Positions 1 through 12,165 of a DNA stretch of 64,000 nt are shown piece by piece; position 1 is the stretch's first letter; every line of letters begins with the position of its first letter. Source of the DNA: Hygrocybe punicea (taxonomy: Eukaryota > Basidiomycota > Agaricomycetes > Agaricales > Hygrophoraceae); contig OY744471.1 of NCBI GenBank assembly GCA_963556145.1, positions 5,325,590 through 5,389,589 on the forward strand. Reading direction: 5' to 3'. The position numbers and the translations under genes are program-made. The notes under the pieces are model-generated. The model saw nothing but the letters and a program-made list of their open reading frames with translations. It had not been told where the DNA came from and ran no database searches.

Positions 1-2313
1 CGCGTTCTTGACCTGAACGGGGTCACCAATATGTACCTTCGATTTTTCATATCCTTGTTTGAAGGTATTCGAAGCGAACTGGAGAAACATAAACCAACTT
101 TTGAGAATTCCCGTATGTTCGCGGCTTGGTGGTCGACGCAACTAGTTGAGATTCGTCAGGAACTTTATTCTCGTGTGGCCAACGACACTGGGAACGACAT
201 TTTTACAAAGGTGCGTGAAGAAGCATGTCATAGAAACGGGTCTCATGATCGGTGCAGACCGATAACCCCCGTCAATCTACTAGTAGAGATCAAAATATAT
301 ATGAGGTCGAGCAAATTGCCCTGGAAAATCGAGCCAGGGGTGAATTGGGAAGACTTTTGAAGCAGCTGCGAGCGTCGTATAGCGGAAAACCCGAATACGC
401 AATTGAAATGGTCATATATTTCGACGAAGCTCATTCATTGACGCCACACAAACCACAAAACGAAACCCAGAAGACGTTATATGATGTCTTATGCTCCGTC
501 ATAAATGTTTTTTTGAAGTTCCCTGTGTTTGCCATATTCCTCTCCACAAATAGTGATTTGGCCGAATTTGCCACGCCTCGAAACCTCGCCAGGTCGGCTC
601 GCATCCGCGAAGGTCGAGCAACGATTCATGCTCCGATTACCGAGACGCCCTTTGACTGCTACCCTGATATGCTGATCAGGCCGGAAACAATGTCTCTCGC
701 AGAGACTACCAGCGTAGAGTACTTAGCTCGATTTGGGAGGCCGTTGTGAGTGTAACTGTACCTTCCTTCCCAAAGTTTTTCCTTCTGTCTGACTCCCATG
801 TAGGTTTTGGACAATGATACAGGCTGCCGGATTGAAAAAAGATTCTGTTTGCCTTCAGGTTATGGAACTCGCGCAGGCGAAGCTTTTGGGCACGCACGAT
901 ATCAAAATCCAGTTTCCTGCGGTGTCGCCCAAGGCGAAATTGGCTGTGGTGGACTGCATTTTGATGTTAGATTTCGAAGTCCGGCGAGAAAATGTTCAAT
1001 TGACGGAGGCCTCCTTGGTTGCAAGCCATATGCGGACTGCCTTTTCCGTTCCGAAAGACCTTGTGTACCTGCGATCGGGGTATCCGTCGGAGCCTATCAT
1101 AGCAGAAGCTGCTTGCAGACAACTTGCGTCCTGGACCGAGCAAAAGCCGAACGCGTTCCTCGAGATTGTCAACGAGAATATCACATCCGGGCTGCTGAAT
1201 TATGGCGAGATGGGTGAACTTGCGGGGCGTGCACTCATATGGGATGCCTACCGGCGCGCCGTACGACATGAGCACCTTACTGCTCAGGACAGTATCAACT
1301 ATAGCGCTGGATGTCTCTTGACCACCTTCATAGAAATGCTGTTTGCCGAACCCCACGCGACGACGATCCTTGATTCCCAACCCGACAATCGTAATCAAGG
1401 CCCAAACGTTGATCTCCAACCTCAGAAACTCCGGGAGGCCTTTCAGGGTGCGAAAATACGCTTCACACACTTCGGGAAAATGGCGGATGACAGTGGTACG
1501 ACGACGTACTCCGCCTGGGCAGCGTTCATGAGGAGCATGGTTATTACATGCCGCAGTGGGCAACCAACGCTTGATTGTGTGATTCCCGTACTTCTTTGGG
1601 ATAAAAAACTCTGCGAGTGGGTTATGTCGGGTATTCTTGTGCAATTTAAGCGGCGCAAGCACGGAGGAAACTACTTCATCGACGAGAAAGACGTTGGCTT
1701 CTTCCCCAAGGCAAACTGCTCAGGCTGTCCGAATCACAAGCCCGAACCTCACCCGGATTCACGTCCCTACATCACTCTAATTATGGAGGTTGGTGTGCAA
1801 ACCTCAATACGTGAAAATGCAGTCACGAAAACCAAAAGCTCATCCTCGCAGAGGAACCCTGCTACTACGCAAAATATCGCATCCAAAAAATCTGCTCACA
1901 GCCCAGCGGCACAACTCACGACGCCTATGAAAAGATTCACTCAAACTATAATCAGTACCCCGTCTAAAGTTGTCATCCCGAAATCAGGTACTCAGCATCA
2001 CCCTCGTCCTGACCATCCACGTTACAGCATCAAAGCCTATGGTTGTTCCCCGACTGTGTACCGAGGAATCCTCGAAGAGCAAAGGGCAAGTTTTGCGCTT
2101 TTACTGCGCTCTCGTGATTTTCTGGGAGAACATGCTCGGGGAGATGATGCTTCCATCGCCGCTCTCCGAAAAATGAAACCGTTCTGGAGTCGAGGCGCAA
2201 ATTGCTATCATTGGATTGATTGTCCTGAACTCAGCGGTGTACAAGTCCAGTCTGAGGATCAGGAAGGAGTTTTCCTGTCAGACGTGGAAGACGAGGAAGA
2301 TGGTTTTTCTTAG
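1..2313 (+). CDS. P-loop NTPase-like protein of a large mushroom family, 5' partial, three visible exons
   Basis: The reading frame is open from base 1, so the start lies upstream. Exons are <1-210, 258-745 and 804-2313. The introns of 47 bp (GTGCGT..GCAG) and 58 bp (GTGAGT..GTAG) fall in matching phases, giving 735 visible residues. YFDEAHSL near residue 126 looks like a Walker B motif. LSTNSDLAEFA about 50 residues later resembles a sensor strand. The second junction gives FGRPLFW, a motif I associate with this family. The C-terminus (RPYITLIMEVGVQ, YGCSPTVY, MKPFW, NCYHWI) also matches proteins I recall from Agaricomycete genomes, often in large expanded sets and related to the NTPase part of Crinkler-type proteins; that relation is from memory. 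Walker A must lie upstream. Residues about 510-590 are a low-complexity Ser/Thr/Lys linker. No internal break is seen, so the gene may be functional. Function is unknown. Confidence 0.75.
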
Positions 2314-3519
2314 CGAAGCCGAAAGAGGGCACCTTATCTTGGGCAGCCATCAAAAACTTGGGGCGGAACAGATAAACCCAGGAAAACCCCGTATTTTTAG
2401 TTTGATTAAGGCAGCGAAAAGTCGAGCTTTGTAGAATGCTTGCTAAAGATTAATACGAGAGAGGGAAACGAGCCCAAAGTAGAGAGTATCTGAATTCTTA
2501 CAGCGTATTCGGAAAAGCATGGCCAAGCCAACTTATTTTTTTTTTTGAATGTCCGACCGGTAGCCACCGACCTGCAGTAATGCGCGAATTTTGCACTGAT
2601 TAGGAAATATAGACTTAGATAAGATTTGAATGTTTTGTATTATATATACTGTTTTCTAAATAAGTTTAAGTTGGGCTAGTGGTGGACTAGCCACCGATGT
2701 AGATTTTGACCCTCAAACAGTTTGTATTCACATGCCTGCGATGGATTGACATTGTACAGAATATGGTGCGCGCGTTGAGGATGCTTGTATTGTAGGTATA
2801 AATATGGCCATGCTACATCTAGAGTCGCTCTAGAAATCCTCTGCCAACAGCGGCATCTGCACGACACATGTTGGCCATGCATGTCTTATCTAAGTTCAGC
2901 ATAGTGAAGCCCATCTAAGTCGGCTAGTAACTTTGTGACATAGCATTAAATATCTATTTATTATTTATTATTAATTATCAATTAATTTTTATGCAGTGAT
3001 GACTGTGAACTTTCTTCAGGCCACCTTCCTTACAACATGAGGACGCCGAGTTCAGGAAGACAGACAACAAGTCTTTCCTTAACTAGACTAGACAGACAAA
3101 GCGGTTGGACCAAGAACATACAAAGATCATATAATAAATAATACCTTTGGACTGCCCGAGGATAGATGATCTGCTATGTTCGGGAAGTCAGACAACCAGT
3201 TTTATAAGACTTTACACATTATATATAGTGTTTTGTAAAAGAGTTAGGCTAAGACTAGCGTTTGGCTTGTGAGAAATGGAAAATGTCACCCACTACGCGT
3301 ATGTTTTTGGCCCTGTGAATGCTGTGTGGTACAGCGGTGGAAACATATGCGCGGGTCGAGCTTACTCGACCCGCGGAATCAAGCTATAGCATTCTGCAAT
3401 TTGCCTGTACTTGGATTGCAGGCATCTGCATTTGGTGCATCAAACACACTCAATGAATAGAAATATATTAAGTATGTCTTTGTATGATACATCTAAGATT
3501 CCAACAACTCGAGGATGCT
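2314..3519. other. Intergenic, AT-rich, no gene seen
   Basis: No supported coding region. An AT-only stretch lies near 2940-2990. One isolated copy of the GTCGAGC..GCTCGAC-type palindrome of the next repeat occurs near 3353-3375. Confidence 0.5.
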
Positions 3520-4206
3520 GACCCGACAGACATGGCAGCCGCGGGTCGAGCATGCTCGACTCGCGGACCAATAAGCTGCCACTCCAGCATGCTCGACCCA
3601 CAGAAGCACACATTGGATGCTGCAGACATGAAGCCACAGGTTGAGCATGCTCAACCCACAGACCAATAAGCCATGACTCCAGTGTGTTCAACTGGTAGAC
3701 AGACAAGCTTTGACTCAAGCATACTTGACTGATAGACATACAAGCTGCGACTCAAGCATGCTCATGCGGCGACTTGAGCATGCTTGACCCACAGACAGAC
3801 AAGCCGGGACATGTGCGTGCTCAACCAACAGACATACAAGCCACCACTCAAGCATGCTTGACATGTGGACAGACAAGTCTTGACTTGAGCGTGCTCAACC
3901 TGCGGACAGACAAGCCATGACTTGAGTATGCTCGATCGGCTGACAGACAAGGTATCACTTGAGGGTGCTCAACCCATGGACCTACAAACCGCGACTCAAG
4001 CATGCTTGACATGTGGACAGACAAGCCATGACTTGAGCATGCTCGACCCATTGACATACAAGCCATGACTTGAGTGTGCTCATCCCGTGGACATACAAGC
4101 CGCAAGTCGAGCATGCTCGACCCGCGGACAGACAAGCAGTGACTTGAACATGATTGATTCACGGACCAACACGCCGCGACTCGAGCATGCTCGACCCGCG
4201 GCTCCC
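3520..4206. repeat. 37-bp minisatellite built on a TCGAGCATGCTCGA palindrome
   Basis: Tandem units of exactly 37 bp start at 3794, 3831, 3868, 3905, 3942, 3979, 4016, 4053, 4090, 4127 and 4164; units before 3794 are less regular. Each starts GACAGACAAG or similar and contains the self-complementary core TCGAGCATGCTCGA followed by CCCGCG. Many copies carry TTGAGCATGCTCAA or mixed forms, so most differences are CpG to TpG or CpA. Related single copies in flipped context lie at about 4425-4620. The open frames across this stretch follow the repeat and are not taken as genes. Confidence 0.85.
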
Positions 4207-4620
4207 TGGTGGATCAGTGGAGATCATTCGTGCGGTCATTTTAAGCCACGGATCATGCAAAACGGACAAGTATTGAATGAGATATGCACCAAACACTTTG
4301 TCTAGTGTTTTGAGCATACCTACCTGTGGCCACTGAGAGTTGATGAAGTCCATATCATATAAACTGACACAGAGCCATGCATGGATGGAGGGGCATGGCA
4401 TTGGACATATTTATGTCTGCAGGTTGAGCATGCTCGAGTCGCGGCTTTTTAGTCTGCAAGTCAAGCATGCTCGAGTGGCGGCTTCATGTCTGCAATGACC
4501 AATGTGTATGTCCATGAGTCGAGCATGCTCAGATGGCGCAGTCCCTTACATTGATTGGCCAAATGAACTCTAGGTTATGGAGAATCGGCTGGCTGCTGGG
4601 TCAAGCATGCTCAGACAGTA

Positions 4621-5144
4621 GTAGTTGGCAGGATGTTTGCTGGTTACGAAAGGAGGGTGAAGTGCAGGTGGATGAGGACAACTATATGGAGATGCGAGTC
4701 ATCTGAAGCAATATGCCCGAGGGAAGACCATGTTGCCATGGAGGGAGTATGCTTGTCCTGTGGGTAATGCCCGGTGGATCTTCTATCATGGGGCATCACA
4801 TCACGAAGCAACATTAAATGACTGTTGCAACTGTGGCAGCCAAGATAATCATAGGTATAATTAAGACAAGTAACATGAATGTCATAATTGGGTGTGCCGG
4901 ATTATGTAAGCACATGATCGGCAACATTGCTGAGTTTCACCAGCATATTTCAAGTTTTTCACACTCATTGCCACAGATAGAAGCATAAAGACAGCTGAAT
5001 TGGAGGTTATTGCTTCCAAAAGACACAGGAAATGATGATTACTGAAAGGACAATATCGAGTTTTGTGAGAGGTTCTGACAATCATCAATATGATGAGCAA
5101 ACAAATGTCAAGGCAAGCATTTCGTCACATTTTTCTATTAACTG
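4621..5144. other. Unique spacer, nothing recognised
   Basis: No supported gene, RNA or repeat between the palindromic minisatellite and the 58-bp satellite. Confidence 0.4.
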
Positions 5145-8100
5145 TAGTAGTATAGTAGATTTTTGAAGCCGTTAGAAATGAATTCCGTACGCTTTTTTCT
5201 CGTAGTAGTATAGTAGATTTTTGAAGCCGTTAGAAATGAATTCCGTACGCTTTTTTCTCGTAGTAGTATAGTAGATTTTTGAAGCCGTTAGAAATGAATT
5301 CCGTACGCTTTTTTCTCGTAGTAGTATAGTAGATTTTTGAAGCCGTTAGAAATGAATTCCGTACGCTTTTTTCTCGTAGTAGTATAGTAGATTTTTGAAG
5401 CCGTTAGAAATGAATTCCGTACGCTTTTTTCTCGTAGTAGTATAGTAGATTTTTGAAGCCGTTAGAAATGAATTCCGTACGCTTTTTTCTCGTAGTAGTA
5501 TAGTAGATTTTTGAAGCCGTTAGAAATGAATTCCGTACGCTTTTTTCTCGTAGTAGTATAGTAGATTTTTGAAGCCGTTAGAAATGAATTCCGTACGCTT
5601 TTTTCTCGTAGTAGTATAGTAGATTTTTGAAGCCGTTAGAAATGAATTCCGTACGCTTTTTTCTCGTAGTAGTATAGTAGATTTTTGAAGCCGTTAGAAA
5701 TGAATTCCGTACGCTTTTTTCTCGTAGTAGTATAGTAGATTTTTGAAGCCGTTAGAAATGAATTCCGTACGCTTTTTTCTCGTAGTAGTATAGTAGATTT
5801 TTGAAGCCGTTAGAAATGAATTCCGTACGCTTTTTTCTCGTAGTAGTATAGTAGATTTTTGAAGCCGTTAGAAATGAATTCCGTACGCTTTTTTCTCGTA
5901 GTAGTATAGTAGATTTTTGAAGCCGTTAGAAATGAATTCCGTACGCTTTTTTCTCGTAGTAGTATAGTAGATTTTTGAAGCCGTTAGAAATGAATTCCGT
6001 ACGCTTTTTTCTCGTAGTAGTATAGTAGATTTTTGAAGCCGTTAGAAATGAATTCCGTACGCTTTTTTCTCGTAGTAGTATAGTAGATTTTTGAAGCCGT
6101 TAGAAATGAATTCCGTACGCTTTTTTCTCGTAGTAGTATAGTAGATTTTTGAAGCCGTTAGAAATGAATTCCGTACGCTTTTTTCTCGTAGTAGTATAGT
6201 AGATTTTTGAAGCCGTTAGAAATGAATTCCGTACGCTTTTTTCTCGTAGTAGTATAGTAGATTTTTGAAGCCGTTAGAAATGAATTCCGTACGCTTTTTT
6301 CTCGTAGTAGTATAGTAGATTTTTGAAGCCGTTAGAAATGAATTCCGTACGCTTTTTTCTCGTAGTAGTATAGTAGATTTTTGAAGCCGTTAGAAATGAA
6401 TTCCGTACGCTTTTTTCTCGTAGTAGTATAGTAGATTTTTGAAGCCGTTAGAAATGAATTCCGTACGCTTTTTTCTCGTAGTAGTATAGTAGATTTTTGA
6501 AGCCGTTAGAAATGAATTCCGTACGCTTTTTTCTCGTAGTAGTATAGTAGATTTTTGAAGCCGTTAGAAATGAATTCCGTACGCTTTTTTCTCGTAGTAG
6601 TATAGTAGATTTTTGAAGCCGTTAGAAATGAATTCCGTACGCTTTTTTCTCGTAGTAGTATAGTAGATTTTTGAAGCCGTTAGAAATGAATTCCGTACGC
6701 TTTTTTCTCGTAGTAGTATAGTAGATTTTTGAAGCCGTTAGAAATGAATTCCGTACGCTTTTTTCTCGTAGTAGTATAGTAGATTTTTGAAGCCGTTAGA
6801 AATGAATTCCGTACGCTTTTTTCTCGTAGTAGTATAGTAGATTTTTGAAGCCGTTAGAAATGAATTCCGTACGCTTTTTTCTCGTAGTAGTATAGTAGAT
6901 TTTTGAAGCCGTTAGAAATGAATTCCGTACGCTTTTTTCTCGTAGTAGTATAGTAGATTTTTGAAGCCGTTAGAAATGAATTCCGTACGCTTTTTTCTCG
7001 TAGTAGTATAGTAGATTTTTGAAGCCGTTAGAAATGAATTCCGTACGCTTTTTTCTCGTAGTAGTATAGTAGATTTTTGAAGCCGTTAGAAATGAATTCC
7101 GTACGCTTTTTTCTCGTAGTAGTATAGTAGATTTTTGAAGCCGTTAGAAATGAATTCCGTACGCTTTTTTCTCGTAGTAGTATAGTAGATTTTTGAAGCC
7201 GTTAGAAATGAATTCCGTACGCTTTTTTCTCGTAGTAGTATAGTAGATTTTTGAAGCCGTTAGAAATGAATTCCGTACGCTTTTTTCTCGTAGTAGTATA
7301 GTAGATTTTTGAAGCCGTTAGAAATGAATTCCGTACGCTTTTTTCTCGTAGTAGTATAGTAGATTTTTGAAGCCGTTAGAAATGAATTCCGTACGCTTTT
7401 TTCTCGTAGTAGTATAGTAGATTTTTGAAGCCGTTAGAAATGAATTCCGTACGCTTTTTTCTCGTAGTAGTATAGTAGATTTTTGAAGCCGTTAGAAATG
7501 AATTCCGTACGCTTTTTTCTCGTAGTAGTATAGTAGATTTTTGAAGCCGTTAGAAATGAATTCCGTACGCTTTTTTCTCGTAGTAGTATAGTAGATTTTT
7601 GAAGCCGTTAGAAATGAATTCCGTACGCTTTTTTCTCGTAGTAGTATAGTAGATTTTTGAAGCCGTTAGAAATGAATTCCGTACGCTTTTTTCTCGTAGT
7701 AGTATAGTAGATTTTTGAAGCCGTTAGAAATGAATTCCGTACGCTTTTTTCTCGTAGTAGTATAGTAGATTTTTGAAGCCGTTAGAAATGAATTCCGTAC
7801 GCTTTTTTCTCGTAGTAGTATAGTAGATTTTTGAAGCCGTTAGAAATGAATTCCGTACGCTTTTTTCTCGTAGTAGTATATAGTAGATTTTTGAAGCCGT
7901 TAGAAATGAATTCCGTACGCTTTTTTCTCGTAGTAGTATAGTAGATTTTTGAAGCCGTTAGAAATGAATTCCGTACGCTTTTTTCTCGTAGTAGTATAGT
8001 AGATTTTTGAAGCCGTTAGAAATGAATTCCGTACGCTTTTTTCTCGTAGTAGTATAGTAGATTTTGAAGCCGTTAGAAATGAATTCCGTACGCTTTTTTC

Positions 8101-10231
8101 TCGTAGTAGTATAGTAGATTTTTGAAGCCGTTAGAAATGAATTCCGTACGCTTTTTTCTCGTAGTAGTATAGTAGATTTTTGAAGCCGTTAGAAATGAAT
8201 TCCGTACGCTTTTTTCTCGTAGTAGTATAGTAGATTTTTGAAGCCGTTAGAAATGAATTCCGTACGCTTTTTTCTCGTAGTAGTATAGTAGATTTTTGAA
8301 GCCGTTAGAAATGAATTCCGTACGCTTTTTTCTCGTAGTAGTATAGTAGATTTTTGAAGCCGTTAGAAATGAATTCCGTACGCTTTTTTCTCGTAGTAGT
8401 ATAGTAGATTTTTGAAGCCGTTAGAAATGAATTCCGTACGCTTTTTTCTCGTAGTAGTATAGTAGATTTTTGAAGCCGTTAGAAATGAATTCCGTACGCT
8501 TTTTTCTCGTAGTAGTATAGTAGATTTTTGAAGCCGTTAGAAATGAATTCCGTACGCTTTTTTCTCGTAGTAGTATAGTAGATTTTTGAAGCCGTTAGAA
8601 ATGAATTCCGTACGCTTTTTTCTCGTAGTAGTATAGTAGATTTTTGAAGCCGTTAGAAATGAATTCCGTACGCTTTTTTCTCGTAGTAGTATAGTAGATT
8701 TTTGAAGCCGTTAGAAATGAATTCCGTACGCTTTTTTCTCGTAGTAGTATAGTAGATTTTTGAAGCCGTTAGAAATGAATTCCGTACGCTTTTTTCTCGT
8801 AGTAGTATAGTAGATTTTTGAAGCCGTTAGAAATGAATTCCGTACGCTTTTTTCTCGTAGTAGTATAGTAGATTTTTGAAGCCGTTAGAAATGAATTCCG
8901 TACGCTTTTTTCTCGTAGTAGTATAGTAGATTTTTGAAGCCGTTAGAAATGAATTCCGTACGCTTTTTTCTCGTAGTAGTATAGTAGATTTTTGAAGCCG
9001 TTAGAAATGAATTCCGTACGCTTTTTTCTCGTAGTAGTATAGTAGATTTTTGAAGCCGTTAGAAATGAATTCCGTACGCTTTTTTCTCGTAGTAGTATAG
9101 TAGATTTTTGAAGCCGTTAGAAATGAATTCCGTACGCTTTTTTCTCGTAGTAGTATAGTAGATTTTTGAAGCCGTTAGAAATGAATTCCGTACGCTTTTT
9201 TCTCGTAGTAGTATAGTAGATTTTTGAAGCCGTTAGAAATGAATTCCGTACGCTTTTTTCTCGTAGTAGTATAGTAGATTTTTGAAGCCGTTAGAAATGA
9301 ATTCCGTACGCTTTTTTCTCGTAGTAGTATAGTAGATTTTTGAAGCCGTTAGAAATGAATTCCGTACGCTTTTTTCTCGTAGTAGTATAGTAGATTTTTG
9401 AAGCCGTTAGAAATGAATTCCGTACGCTTTTTTCTCGTAGTAGTATAGTAGATTTTTGAAGCCGTTAGAAATGAATTCCGTACGCTTTTTTCTCGTAGTA
9501 GTATAGTAGATTTTTGAAGCCGTTAGAAATGAATTCCGTACGCTTTTTTCTCGTAGTAGTATAGTAGATTTTTGAAGCCGTTAGAAATGAATTCCGTACG
9601 CTTTTTTCTCGTAGTAGTATAGTAGATTTTTGAAGCCGTTAGAAATGAATTCCGTACGCTTTTTTCTCGTAGTAGTATAGTAGATTTTTGAAGCCGTTAG
9701 AAATGAATTCCGTACGCTTTTTTCTCGTAGTAGTATAGTAGATTTTTGAAGCCGTTAGAAATGAATTCCGTACGCTTTTTTCTCGTAGTAGTATAGTAGA
9801 TTTTTGAAGCCGTTAGAAATGAATTCCGTACGCTTTTTTCTCGTAGTAGTATAGTAGATTTTTGAAGCCGTTAGAAATGAATTCCGTACGCTTTTTTCTC
9901 GTAGTAGTATAGTAGATTTTTGAAGCCGTTAGAAATGAATTCCGTACGCTTTTTTCTCGTAGTAGTATAGTAGATTTTTGAAGCCGTTAGAAATGAATTC
10001 CGTACGCTTTTTTCTCGTAGTAGTATAGTAGATTTTTGAAGCCGTTAGAAATGAATTCCGTACGCTTTTTTCTCGTAGTAGTATAGTAGATTTTTGAAGC
10101 CGTTAGAAATGAATTCCGTACGCTTTTTTCTCGTAGTAGTATAGTAGATTTTTGAAGCCGTTAGAAATGAATTCCGTACGCTTTTTTCTCGTAGTAGTAT
10201 AGTAGATTTTTGAAGCCGTTAGAAATGAATT
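5145..10231. repeat. 58-bp satellite array, about 88 copies
   Basis: A 58-bp unit starting TAGTAGTATAGTAG and containing TTTTTGAAGCCGTTAG, GAATTCCGTACG and a TTTTTT run repeats for 5087 bp (87.7 copies). By eye the units are identical except two length variants: an extra TA near 7880 and one missing T near 8065. The array starts cleanly after ATTAACTG and stops inside a unit at GAAATGAATT. The unit has stops in all useful frames, so it is not coding. Such uniformity suggests recent amplification or ongoing homogenisation. Confidence 0.97.
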
Positions 10232-11183
10232 ATACCGGTCTTCTATGTATATATATACAAGTCTGGGACATGAAATTGTTGCAGATTTAAGTTGGCAATC
10301 CATTGGGAACACTACTGATGTGCTCTGTACCAATTTTCTAAGAAATCGGCGGACCGGTTATGGAGAAAGAGTCCATGCAAGTTGGGAGGGGAATATGTGT
10401 TAATGTGGGAAATTAGTCCAAGTTTGGCTTCTAATTATCATGTGATGATGGCATCAATTATGATTCATAATCAAGTTGTTTGGTCATGTTTTTATGTCTT
10501 ATATGGGTTGTGAATCTCCTTTCGGGGCTCACTTCTAAATCAATCTCATAACTGCATTGTGGGCATCCTGCACTTTATATGTCTCCATAGTCCTTTTCAT
10601 TGCCAATGATCTTGTCTCTGCTCTGTTCACAATTGTACCACCATCTATTGTATTCAACTCTGCTTGCCATGTAAAGTGGACTTGTGGCCTTGGAGTCTTC
10701 AACATTGTCTAAATCCACTCTACTGGTGCCGAATCCCACTGTCCATATGAGAAATTTGCAAGTTTTTAACCATCCAAATTTCCATCAAGTACAAAACAAT
10801 GATGTTGGTCATGATTGCATTACAAGTGCACTGGCAACAGTTCAAATTTGGTGAAGACATGTAGGACATTCATAACAGTACTAATGTGTCTGAATCATTT
10901 CATCCACAAAACACTGGACCAAGCAACTGTCTCCAATCATTTGGAGCTGCCTCTTTCTCAGCCCATTCACAAACCTTCTCAATCTTTTGTCCACTACCTG
11001 CCACATGTCAGTCCTTCTGCTGATCCCGACCTTGACCATTTGAACCCCTGCAAATTGGTTAATCTTGTGTCCCTTCAACACTTGGTGGATGAAGAATCCA
11101 CACCTGAAACAAATGAGTTGGAGGCAAACATGGCAAGTTTACAGTTGACATTTGCTGGTGTTACATTTAGTGGAGTATTGCTT
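10232..11183. other. Spacer, no supported gene
   Basis: An open frame at 10815-11252 (about 145 codons) has no recognisable domain and runs into the GGCC-rich element, so I do not call it a gene. A short self-complementary TGTATATATATACA lies near 10243. Confidence 0.4.
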
Positions 11184-11935
11184 CTAGACTGTCCACGGGT
11201 CAGTCCAGGCTGGCCCTCACCTGATTTTGCTGGCCCTGGCCCTGGCCCTTGAGGGCCAGGCCAACCTCAGCTGGCCCCAGCCCTGGGTCATAAGGGCCAG
11301 GTCAGGGCCAGGCCAGGTCAGGGTCGGCCCTGGTCAGTCCTGGCCCTCTATCTCAAAGATTTGTCCATACATACTCTCCATTCACAGTATTCTAATCCAC
11401 ATAACAGTATTCTAATCCACATAGTCATCATTAAAGTCAAAATCCCCAACATATTTCTTCATGATCTCTCCTTCCACATCAAGCATTTTATCTGTGTATG
11501 CAGCATGTAGCTTACAGTCCTCTGAATTTGAATTCCTTCATTGGCATTATTGAGGGCCATAGTATATGTGCTCAGCAATATGGGTTCAGGGTGTATTTAT
11601 AGCTAGATAGTCATGAGCCATCTTGGTAGCCTTTTATACCATGGAGTTATGAACCTGTGGGGACCCCAAGGCTAAAAGGATCTCCAACTATGGGAACAAA
11701 TTTTCCAAGCCTGGTGCCTTTGGAAATGCTAAAGCATGCATGGTTAGAGTAAGCTAAATGACATACATGTACCTCAGACATCTAAGAGGGCCGGGCCAGG
11801 GCCAGCCCAGGGCCAACCCTCAGGGCCAGCTGTTTACTGACTTGGCCCTTGGCCCTCAATTGGAAGGCCCTTTAGGGCCGGGCCGGGGTCGACCCTAGGG
11901 CCAGAGGCTCATGGCCCTGCCCGTGGACAGTCTAA
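11184..11935. mobile_element. Non-autonomous TIR element with TA target duplication and GGCC-rich arms
   Basis: GACTGTCCACGGG at 11187-11199 and its exact reverse complement at 11920-11932 form 13-bp terminal inverted repeats, each flanked outside by TA. Inside each end lies about 150 bp of short GGCCCTGG / CCAGGGCC words (11205-11345 and 11788-11918). The middle (11350-11785) is ordinary AT-rich DNA without a transposase. TA duplication and short TIRs suggest mobilisation by a Tc1/mariner-type transposase, which is inference. The GGCC-rich arms could fold back on each other. Confidence 0.65.
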
Positions 11936-12165
11936 TGGCTTCAGAATTGTCAGGTGATGAAGGACATGGTTTGAGATACATAAATAATTTGGTAGCACAA
12001 TTGTTAGCATCAACAATCATCTCCTTTGAAAAATTTAGCTGGTTGATTGAGGTGAATTTGTACAAGTCAACCGAGGCTCTGGATTCCAGAATCTAGCAAG
12101 TTGGACTGAGGAAAATATTTTATTAATACTCAATAGACAATGTGTAGTCTACAGGTCTGTACATG
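11936..12165. other. Short spacer
   Basis: No recognisable gene. A frame of about 60 codons crosses the element end and is judged accidental. Confidence 0.4.

Noticed and set aside
967..1662. 231-codon minus-strand frame
   Set aside because: Shadow of the plus-strand P-loop gene, which has family motifs and matching introns; the minus frame has none.
3440..4162. Minus-strand frames of 99 and 104 codons with LSV..SSML repeats
   Set aside because: 37-bp minisatellite translations; successive units change frame.
10815..11252. 145-codon plus-strand frame
   Set aside because: Ends inside the GGCC-rich element, no domain, no intron signals that extend it. Possibly coding but not supported.
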